Assembly: GCA_031272575.1 (NCBI GenBank)
Contig: JAISTO010000190.1
Location: forward strand, 1 to 12,741
Reading direction: 5' to 3'
DNA length: 12,741 nucleotides
Origin: Treponema sp.
GTDB lineage: Bacteria > Spirochaetota > Spirochaetia > Treponematales > Breznakiellaceae
The notes under the pieces are model-generated. The model had not been told where the DNA came from, ran no database searches, and saw only the letters and a program-made list of their open reading frames with translations. How positions within the stretch are numbered: position 1 is the stretch's first letter; each line of letters begins with the position of its first letter. Both the position numbers and the translations under genes were made by a program. Shown in pieces: positions 1 to 4,975 of the stretch.

Positions 1-81
1 CCACAGATTTTTTATTACTAATCGTGCCTTTAATTTGGTGAAAATCGGTGATTATCTGTGTCTATCTGTGTAAATCTGTGG
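1..81. repeat. Dispersed-type repeat with terminal inverted repeat
   Basis: The first ten bases (CCACAGATTT) are the exact reverse complement of bases 72-81 (AAATCTGTGG). Between them, bases 51-80 are three consecutive 10-mers that each end in ATCTGTG. The segment is AT-rich compared with the neighbouring genes and has no open frame. Repeats built on ATCTGTG at 10-base steps are scattered in many bacterial genomes, so I read this as an intergenic repeat. The left border may lie outside the window. The function is unknown. Confidence 0.55.
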
Positions 82-122
82 ATAAATTCTTAATCTAAGT
101 TATGGGACAAGTTTAGCCCTCT

Positions 123-138
123 GGGGGGGTAGGGGGGG
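123..138 (+). other. Two G7 runs, possible G-quadruplex
   Basis: Seven Gs (123-129), TA, then seven Gs (132-138). Each run can be split as GGG-G-GGG, which gives the four G-triplets needed for an intramolecular quadruplex with loops of 1, 2 and 1 bases. The site lies downstream of the cfpA terminator and next to an inverted repeat, so it may belong to the same intergenic element. Formation in the cell is inference. Confidence 0.4.
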
Positions 139-150
139 TCACGAAAGAAG

Positions 151-203
151 CCATCCTCCCCCTGGGGAGGATGCGAAGACTGTCCTCCCCAGGGGGAGGA
201 TGG
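151..203. repeat. 21-bp perfect inverted repeat, C/G-rich
   Basis: Bases 151-171 are exactly complementary to 183-203, with an 11-base loop (172-182). Each arm is itself almost self-complementary (TCCTCCCC then GGGGAGGA), so each can also fold alone. There is no T-tract on either side, so it is not a standard terminator. It looks like a REP/MITE-type intergenic palindrome inserted beyond the end of cfpA. Confidence 0.6.
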
Positions 204-210
204 GGGGCTC

Positions 211-251
211 AAAAAAAGCCCCCCGTCCGCCAGGCTTGGCGGACGGGGGGC
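211..251 (-). terminator. Rho-independent terminator of cfpA
   Basis: On the minus strand a 15-bp perfect stem (251-237 with 232-218), almost all G and C, closes a four-base loop and is followed by seven Ts (complement of A211-217). It starts 14 bases after the cfpA stop codon. This is a textbook intrinsic terminator for the minus-strand gene. On the plus strand the trailing T-run is weak. Confidence 0.9.
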
Positions 252-264
252 CTCTTTTCCCGCT

Positions 265-2325
265 TTAGCGCGTTCGGACCGCGCCGCCGCGGGCGCCGCG
301 GCGGCGGGTGGGCTTTTCGTCCACGACGCCTGCCTTGGCGCGGCCGCCACGGCGGGCCGGCCTTGCGGACGCCGCGGCCGCGGTGACCGTGCGGGCCGGT
401 TTTTCCGCCGGCGCCTCTTCTTCAGGCGCGTTGATCAGGTCGAGGTACGCGCTGCCCGCGCTTTCCACATCGGGCACGGCCGCGTGCTTCTCTTCCGGCC
501 CCGCGGTGAAGGACTGGCTTATGTCAGCCCGCACCGTCGAGCGGTTCCGGCTGAACGAGGCAAACGCCGCGTCCTGGAAGCCCTTCGACACCCCATGCAG
601 GAACTCGTTGAGCACGTTCGCCATCGAGTCGAGCGTGGCCTTCTTGCGCTTAATTGACGTGATGTCGATGTCGAGCAGCAGCCCCGGCTGAATGTGGTAG
701 GGGTTGATCGAGTACTCGAAGCGGCGATACTCGCTTTCGAGGAAGGCAAGCCGGTCTTCCATGACCCTGCGCTCGACCGGGTAGAGGTAGTCGTAGATCT
801 TCTTGATGCGCTCCCGCATCTTGAGGATCTTGTTCCGCAGTTTGTCTTTTTCGTAGGTGTAGGTGCGGTTGGACTTTTCCACCTCGGTGTCAGCGGACTT
901 GACGAACGCCAGTTCGTCCCAGACCTTCGCGACGTCCTCGTAGAGGGGCTCGCCGGTCTTGTCCTTGATCAGTTGCTTGATCTTGAGTTTCTGCTTTTCG
1001 GCCAGATCGGCAAAATCGGCGACCTTGCCCTTCTTGCCCCCGACGTAGATCACCTCGATGACATCCCAGAGGTGCTGAATCTCGGTTTCGAAGCTCTTCA
1101 GTTGCACGTCGTAAGCCTTGCGGTCTTCGGTCAACTGCGCGTTGTCGAAGTAGCGGAGCCGGATCTGGTAGCGCTCGTCCGGCAGGCTGCCCGCGTCGGT
1201 GTCCTCGTACTCGCGGATAAGCACCTCGCGCGAGTTTTTGAGGTTTTCGATGTACTGGTAGCCCATCTTCGCGCTGTCCAGGATCGAGGTGAGCGAATTG
1301 ATGGCGGTGTTGAAGCCCCGGTTGCGGATATTTTCGATATCCACGATCTTTTTGAGGTTTTCGCGCACGTTGAGTTGATCGAAAGCGGCCGGATCGATTT
1401 CGGCGCGCAGGCCCGTGATCAGGTCGAGTATCTGCTTGGCCACGAGGGTGTAGCGCTTCGACTTGGGGTCGTCCGTCTTGTCGTCCGTGAAGTTTTCGAC
1501 CTGGCCGAGTTTCTTGAAGATGACCTCGTCGTCGCCCAACTCCTCGAGCCCGCTGTCGACCCGCTCGTCCTTGAGGTTTTCGATGACACGGTCGATGGAA
1601 CTGATCAGATGGTTGCTGATCAGGTCTTTTATCAGGTAATCGACGGTTACCTGATAGTGGAAGATGGGACTAATCAGCTCGGAATCGAGGATGTTGACCG
1701 ACAGTTTGACGTCGGTGACCGTCTTCGGCTTGAGCAGATTGTCCTTGAACGAGCATTTGACGATAGAGTACGCGTTTTCGCCCCGCACAAAAGCGCCGGT
1801 GTCGCTTTTTTGGCGGAGTATCGCGTTCGTGTGCGTCTCCAGCTCGTTCACCCCCCGCTGGATGTGGCCCTGCAGGTGGCCGTACATATTCACCAGGGAC
1901 TTTTCGATTTCCCCCGTGTTGAACTTGTCGGCCCCGCCGACCGCGTCGAGCAGGTCCGCCACCTCTTTCGGGGTGTAGCGGGAAAGTACCTTCGTCTCCT
2001 CTTTGTCGACGAAGTTCCGTACCTTCTTTACCATTTCATCTTCGCTCGTTACCATGTAACGATTGAACATGTTCTGGTAATTCTGGTTGAAGTAGTTGTA
2101 GAGCTTCTCCTTGATGCCGCCCATCACATCCAGACGTTCAAGCACGTCGCTGGGCAGTTTCGAGGTAAGATGGTGGACGACCTTGTTGGTCTCCTCCTCC
2201 AGAAGCTGGTCTACTTCGTTTTGCTGATCCCGGTACTCCTGTGCCAATGAGTTCCGGGAACCTACAGCACTCGGTTTTTCCGGATGAAACACATTCGGAC
2301 TCTTGGGCAGATCAATGACTCCCAT
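265..2325 (-). CDS. cfpA: Cytoplasmic filament protein CfpA
   Basis: This gene encodes 686 residues. It resembles the treponemal CfpA filament protein, which forms the ribbon of filaments under the inner membrane along the cell body and takes part in cell division and chromosome segregation. The N-terminus (GVIDLPKSPNVFHPE), the block VVHHLTSKLP, and the stretch from YNYFNQNYQNMFNRY through SFKDNLLKPKTVTDVKL match what I recall of that family. The length fits the roughly 680-residue members. The protein is rich in long charged helices likely to form coiled coils and has no signal peptide or membrane segment. The last 43 residues or so are an Ala/Arg/Pro-rich basic tail that may be lineage-specific. 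An upstream in-frame TTG at 2340 is rejected because AAGGAG lies six bases before the ATG at 2325. The gene is monocistronic, with its own promoter and terminator. Confidence 0.87.
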   Translation of the reverse strand: MGVIDLPKSPNVFHPEKPSAVGSRNSLAQEYRDQQNEVDQLLEEETNKVVHHLTSKLPSDVLERLDVMGGIKEKLYNYFNQNYQNMFNRYMVTSEDEMVKKVRNFVDKEETKVLSRYTPKEVADLLDAVGGADKFNTGEIEKSLVNMYGHLQGHIQRGVNELETHTNAILRQKSDTGAFVRGENAYSIVKCSFKDNLLKPKTVTDVKLSVNILDSELISPIFHYQVTVDYLIKDLISNHLISSIDRVIENLKDERVDSGLEELGDDEVIFKKLGQVENFTDDKTDDPKSKRYTLVAKQILDLITGLRAEIDPAAFDQLNVRENLKKIVDIENIRNRGFNTAINSLTSILDSAKMGYQYIENLKNSREVLIREYEDTDAGSLPDERYQIRLRYFDNAQLTEDRKAYDVQLKSFETEIQHLWDVIEVIYVGGKKGKVADFADLAEKQKLKIKQLIKDKTGEPLYEDVAKVWDELAFVKSADTEVEKSNRTYTYEKDKLRNKILKMRERIKKIYDYLYPVERRVMEDRLAFLESEYRRFEYSINPYHIQPGLLLDIDITSIKRKKATLDSMANVLNEFLHGVSKGFQDAAFASFSRNRSTVRADISQSFTAGPEEKHAAVPDVESAGSAYLDLINAPEEEAPAEKPARTVTAAAASARPARRGGRAKAGVVDEKPTRRRGARGGAVRTR

Positions 2326-2331
2326 ATTTTT

Positions 2332-2337
2332 CTCCTT
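2332..2337 (-). promoter_or_regulatory. Ribosome binding site of cfpA
   Basis: On the minus strand AAGGAG is followed by AAAAAT and then ATG. This fixes the start at 2325. The longer reading frame beginning with TTG at 2340 would place the Shine-Dalgarno sequence inside the coding region. Confidence 0.85.
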
Positions 2338-2355
2338 CAAAGTGATTTAGTAAGG

Positions 2356-2370
2356 GTCTTTAAAAAAGAC
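2356..2370 (-). other. Small hairpin in the cfpA leader
   Basis: GTCTTT and AAAGAC form a perfect 6-bp stem around an AAA loop, inside the predicted cfpA 5' untranslated region and about 20 bases upstream of the ribosome binding site. It could stabilise the mRNA or be part of a control element. It is short and could also be chance. Confidence 0.3.
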
Positions 2371-2385
2371 TCTATAATCGCATGT

Positions 2386-2415
2386 AGTATAACCGATCCC
2401 GCTCGAAAAAGTAAA
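2386..2415 (-). promoter_or_regulatory. Predicted sigma-70 promoter of cfpA
   Basis: Reading the minus strand, TTTACT (2415-2410) and TATACT (2391-2386) are separated by 18 bases. Transcription would start near 2379, giving a leader of about 55 bases before the ATG. A second -10-like TATAGA lies a little downstream and is less well supported. Confidence 0.55.
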
Positions 2416-2473
2416 GAGGGTAAGCGCGATTTTCCGCGTTTTTTTCTTGTTTTTTTCATTTTTTTGCCCCTAC

Positions 2474-2503
2474 TTGCGCTTTTTCTCCCCGCTCCGCTAT
2501 ACT
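2474..2503 (+). promoter_or_regulatory. Predicted carA promoter, start at the ATG
   Basis: TTGCGC (2474-2479) and TATACT (2498-2503) are 18 bases apart. The carA ATG begins only seven bases after the -10 box, so the transcript would begin at or next to the A of the start codon. No Shine-Dalgarno sequence is present between the -10 box and the ATG, which supports a leaderless mRNA. A T-rich tract lies upstream of the -35 box. Confidence 0.55.
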
Positions 2504-2509
2504 GTCACC

Positions 2510-3649
2510 ATGAAAAAGACCCCAGCGGAAAAGCGGGCGGCGCGGCTCGTGCTCGAGGATGGGACGGAGTTCGCGGGCTTCTCGTTCGGCAAGGCGCGGT
2601 CCCAGGCGGGCGAGGTTGTCTTTACCACCGGCATGACGGGCTACCCCCAGTCGCTCACGGACCCCAGTTACCGCGGCCAGATACTCGTTTCAACCTACCC
2701 CCTGGTGGGGAATTACGGCGTGCCGCTCCAGCCCCGCACGAAGGAGCCCTGGTTTGATGCGGCGGGGCTGCCCGTGCACTTCGAGTCCCCGATCGTGCAG
2801 GCCGCGGGCTTTGTCGTGTCCGAGGCCTGCGAGGAGCCGAGCCACTTCGCGTCCACGGACACCCTGTCCGCCTGGCTTGAAAAAAACAACGTCCCCGGGC
2901 TCCGCGGCATCGACACGCGGGCGCTGACGAAGCGGCTGCGGGAGGCCGGCGTTATGCGGGGGAAGATCCTCGTCGAAGGCTGCGGGGACGTCAGCTTCGA
3001 GTCGGGGGTGGTGCCGCATCCTGTGGCGGAGGTCTCCCGCGCCGCGCCGCGGACCCTCGTGCCCGCGGGGGGCAGCGGAGAGAAGCCCCTCCGCATAGCG
3101 CTCGTGGACTGCGGGGTAAAGGCGAATATACTCCGCTGCTTCCTGGCGCGGGGGGCCGAAGTGCAGTGCCTCCCCTGGAATCACGACCTGGGGGGCATCG
3201 AGTACGACGGCCTCTTCCTGAGCAACGGCCCGGGGGACCCCAAGGCCTGCGGCAAGACGATCGCGGCGCTCCGGGGGGCCTTCGGCAGGGGCAAGCCCAT
3301 CTTCGGCATCTGCCTGGGCAACCAGATCATGGCCCTGGCCGCGGGCGCCGATACCTACAAACTCCCCTACGGGCACCGCAGTCAAAATCAACCTTGTGTG
3401 GAAACGGGTACCGGGCGCTGCTATATAACGAGCCAGAACCATGGCTACGCGGTGCGCGGCGACACCCTGCCGCGCGGCTGGGAGCCCTGGTTCGTCAACG
3501 CGAACGACGGCACTATCGAGGGCATACGGGCGCTGAACGGGCCCTTCTGCGCGGTGCAGTTTCATCCGGAAGGCTGTCCGGGGCCCCGCGACACCGAGTT
3601 CCTTATCGACCGCTTCCTCGCGCAGGTGCGCGAGTGCTACACCGCGTAG
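2510..3649 (+). CDS. carA: Carbamoyl-phosphate synthase small subunit
   Basis: CarA (379 residues) is the glutaminase subunit that releases ammonia from glutamine and channels it to CarB for carbamoyl phosphate, the precursor of arginine and pyrimidines. The N-terminal CarA domain is clear (LVLEDGTEFAGFSFG at 13-27, VVFTTGMTGYPQSLTDPSY at 36-54, RGIDTRALTKRLRE near 132-145). The class I glutamine amidotransferase domain follows, with LSNGPGDP (237-244), the nucleophile Cys268 in GICLGNQ, and the His352/Glu354 pair in HPEGCPGP. Length and catalytic spacing match E. coli CarA. I chose the ATG at 2510 because a longer frame from 2447 adds a Phe/Pro-rich stretch encoded by the promoter's T-tract. 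No carB lies in the window. The 3' end overlaps the convergent sigma-factor gene by 13 bases. Confidence 0.95.
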   Translation: MKKTPAEKRAARLVLEDGTEFAGFSFGKARSQAGEVVFTTGMTGYPQSLTDPSYRGQILVSTYPLVGNYGVPLQPRTKEPWFDAAGLPVHFESPIVQAAGFVVSEACEEPSHFASTDTLSAWLEKNNVPGLRGIDTRALTKRLREAGVMRGKILVEGCGDVSFESGVVPHPVAEVSRAAPRTLVPAGGSGEKPLRIALVDCGVKANILRCFLARGAEVQCLPWNHDLGGIEYDGLFLSNGPGDPKACGKTIAALRGAFGRGKPIFGICLGNQIMALAAGADTYKLPYGHRSQNQPCVETGTGRCYITSQNHGYAVRGDTLPRGWEPWFVNANDGTIEGIRALNGPFCAVQFHPEGCPGPRDTEFLIDRFLAQVRECYTA

Positions 3650-4494
3650 TAGCAGTTCCGCAGTTCTTCCGCGCGGCAGCGCATTTTTTGGAGCGCTTTT
3701 ATTTCAGTCTGGCGCACGGTCTCTGCCGAGATACCCATAACGAAGGCGATGCTTTTGAGCGTGGTCTGTTCGCAGCCCGCCAGTTGGAAGCGGTATATCA
3801 ATATGCGCCGCTCGCGATCTTTCAGGCAGCCGAGCGCGCGGATCGTCTCCTGGCGGGAGGCTTTTTGCAGCAGAGCCCGCTCCGGGCTGTACGTGTAGTC
3901 CGCATGGGTGTCGATGTACTTCGTGCCCCCTTCGCGGGCCGTGTCAAGGGAAAGCGGGGCGCCGCTCAGTTCCCGGATATAGTCAAACTCGCCGCGGCTC
4001 AGCCCCACATCCCGCGCGATTTCGGTGTTGTTCGGCGCGCGCGCGAGGCGCTGGCTCAGCCGTTGCCCCGCATCCTGTATCCTGCGGAGTTTGTCCTCTT
4101 TGCGGTGCGGGAGACGTATGGTACGCCGGTGGTTTGCCAGAGAGCGAATGATTGCCTGCCTGATCCACCAGCAGGCATAGGTTGAAAAGCGGGCATGCCT
4201 TTCCGCGTCGAACTTTTCCGCGGCCCGTATGAGCCCCAGGTTCCCATCCTGAATAAGGTCCAGCAGGGTGACGCCCCTCTGCTGAAAGGACCGCGCCACT
4301 TTCACTACGAGCCTGAGATTCGCTTCTATGAGACGCTTTTTGGCGGCCGTGTCCCCATTGCGTATACGTTCTGCGAGTTGCTGTTCCTCTTCCGCGCTCA
4401 GAAGAGGTATGTTCCGTATTTGACTAAAGTAGTGATGTTGAATTAATACGTTGTCGTCCGGATACTTTCCGCCAAATACCGCGGTTGTTTTCAT
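3637..4494 (-). CDS. Group-2 type sigma-70 family RNA polymerase sigma factor
   Basis: This 285-residue sigma factor has no region 1.1. Region 1.2 covers about residues 15-50 (NVLIQHHYFSQI...LLSAEEEQQLAERI). Region 2 covers 52-125, with DLIQDGNLGLIRA and the -10-binding helix RFSTYACWWIRQAIIRS. Region 3 covers about 130-200. Region 4 covers 215-275, with a helix-turn-helix ending in ISAETVRQTEIKALQKM. The size and layout fit alternative (RpoS/SigB-like) rather than housekeeping sigma factors. Two promoter-contact positions differ from RpoD by eye: Ile116 replaces the Thr equivalent to E. coli T440, and Ala257 replaces the Arg equivalent to R584. The start is supported by AAGGAGG four bases upstream. 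The gene converges on carA with overlapping ends. Its regulon cannot be told from this sequence. Confidence 0.92.
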   Translation of the reverse strand: MKTTAVFGGKYPDDNVLIQHHYFSQIRNIPLLSAEEEQQLAERIRNGDTAAKKRLIEANLRLVVKVARSFQQRGVTLLDLIQDGNLGLIRAAEKFDAERHARFSTYACWWIRQAIIRSLANHRRTIRLPHRKEDKLRRIQDAGQRLSQRLARAPNNTEIARDVGLSRGEFDYIRELSGAPLSLDTAREGGTKYIDTHADYTYSPERALLQKASRQETIRALGCLKDRERRILIYRFQLAGCEQTTLKSIAFVMGISAETVRQTEIKALQKMRCRAEELRNCYYAV

Positions 4495-4498
4495 AGTC

Positions 4499-4505
4499 CC
4501 TCCTT
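4499..4505 (-). promoter_or_regulatory. Strong ribosome binding site of the sigma-factor gene
   Basis: AAGGAGG, a full Shine-Dalgarno match, lies four bases before the ATG at 4494 on the minus strand and supports that start. Confidence 0.8.
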
Positions 4506-4568
4506 AAAAAACACGAAAAAATGCCAGCAAATTCTGTGCCAAGTCGTGTATGCATTAAGGATGACAGA

Positions 4569-4578
4569 GATGCGCATC
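4569..4578. promoter_or_regulatory. Palindrome in the sigma-factor leader, possible operator
   Basis: GATGCGCATC is a perfect 10-bp palindrome, placed just downstream of the predicted transcription start of the sigma-factor gene (about +7 to +16). The position suits a repressor site, but nothing identifies a regulator. Confidence 0.25.
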
Positions 4579-4590
4579 GTAAATCTTTAC

Positions 4591-4618
4591 ATTGTAACGA
4601 GTTATGAAAACCTGTCCG
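4591..4618 (-). promoter_or_regulatory. Predicted promoter of the sigma-factor gene
   Basis: On the minus strand CGGACA (4618-4613, four of six bases matching TTGACA) and TACAAT (4596-4591, five of six matching TATAAT) are 16 bases apart. Transcription would start near 4584, leaving a leader of about 90 bases. The -10 box is good and the -35 box moderate. Confidence 0.45.
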
Positions 4619-4646
4619 CCCGCGGGAATGCCGCCTTGTCCGTCCC

Positions 4647-4664
4647 TGTATGTTTTTTCATACA
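4647..4664. repeat. Inverted repeat between divergent genes
   Basis: TGTATG and CATACA flank six Ts, giving a perfect 6-bp dyad in the 223-bp AT-rich gap between the sigma-factor gene and the small gene at 4718. It could be an operator for either gene or a short hairpin. Apart from this dyad, the promoters and the palindrome at 4569, I see nothing else in the gap. Confidence 0.3.
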
Positions 4665-4700
4665 ATTGATACGGATCTATGTATAAAAACAGGATGTTTG

Positions 4701-4709
4701 TATTATAAC
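4701..4709 (+). promoter_or_regulatory. Predicted -10 region of the small gene
   Basis: TATTAT (4701-4706) overlaps TATAAC (4704-4709), and either can act as a -10 box. No clear -35 box stands 16-18 bases upstream. The ATG follows eight bases after the second box, and there is no Shine-Dalgarno sequence, so a leaderless or near-leaderless transcript is likely. Confidence 0.4.
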
Positions 4710-4717
4710 TAAAAAGT

Positions 4718-4975
4718 ATGATGACCGGAACTTCTACCGCCTGGCAGGAGGAGGCGTACCGCGGCGCTTTTGAAGACGAACTGCGCGGGCTCGAGGCGCG
4801 CAGGCGGCGCGGCTGCAGCCTCGAGGAACTGGAGGGTACGCTGAAAGCGCTCTACGACATGGACGGCGCGGACTGGCTCGGCCGCGGGGCCGCGCAGGAT
4901 GCGGCGCTTGCGGCCGCCATCGCGGCGCACGAGAGCGTCATCGCGGCATGGCGGGCGGAAAGCGGCGCTCAGTAA
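4718..4975 (+). CDS. Small uncharacterised protein, 85 residues
   Basis: I do not recognise a named family. The protein is predicted to be almost wholly helical and cytoplasmic: it has no signal peptide, no membrane segment and no cysteine pair (a single Cys33). It has a charged N-terminal half (EEAYRGAFEDELRGLEARRRR), a conserved-looking core (LEELEGTLKALYDMDGADW) and an Ala-rich helical end with Trp residues. Codon use resembles the neighbours, which supports real coding. There are two adjacent ATGs (4718 and 4721) and no Shine-Dalgarno sequence before either. The stop codon overlaps that of the convergent BatD/E-like gene by seven bases. A spirochaete-restricted small protein is my best guess. 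Confidence 0.6.
   Translation: MMTGTSTAWQEEAYRGAFEDELRGLEARRRRGCSLEELEGTLKALYDMDGADWLGRGAAQDAALAAAIAAHESVIAAWRAESGAQ

Noticed and set aside
51..80. CRISPR array
   Set aside because: The repeat unit is only 7-10 bases with no spacers and no cas genes nearby.
694..2250. Plus-strand frame of 518 codons opposite cfpA
   Set aside because: It lies wholly antisense to a recognised gene. Its composition follows the complementary codons, and it has no Shine-Dalgarno sequence or recognisable domain.
265..2340. Longer cfpA start at TTG 2340
   Set aside because: The extra codons contain the AAGGAG ribosome binding site for the ATG at 2325.
2447..3649. Longer carA start at 2447
   Set aside because: The extra 21 residues come from the T-rich promoter region and do not match the CarA N-terminus.
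3166..4185. Plus-strand frame of 339 codons spanning carA and the sigma-factor gene
   Set aside because: It reads carA in the wrong frame and the sigma gene in antisense, so it is a GC-driven open frame.
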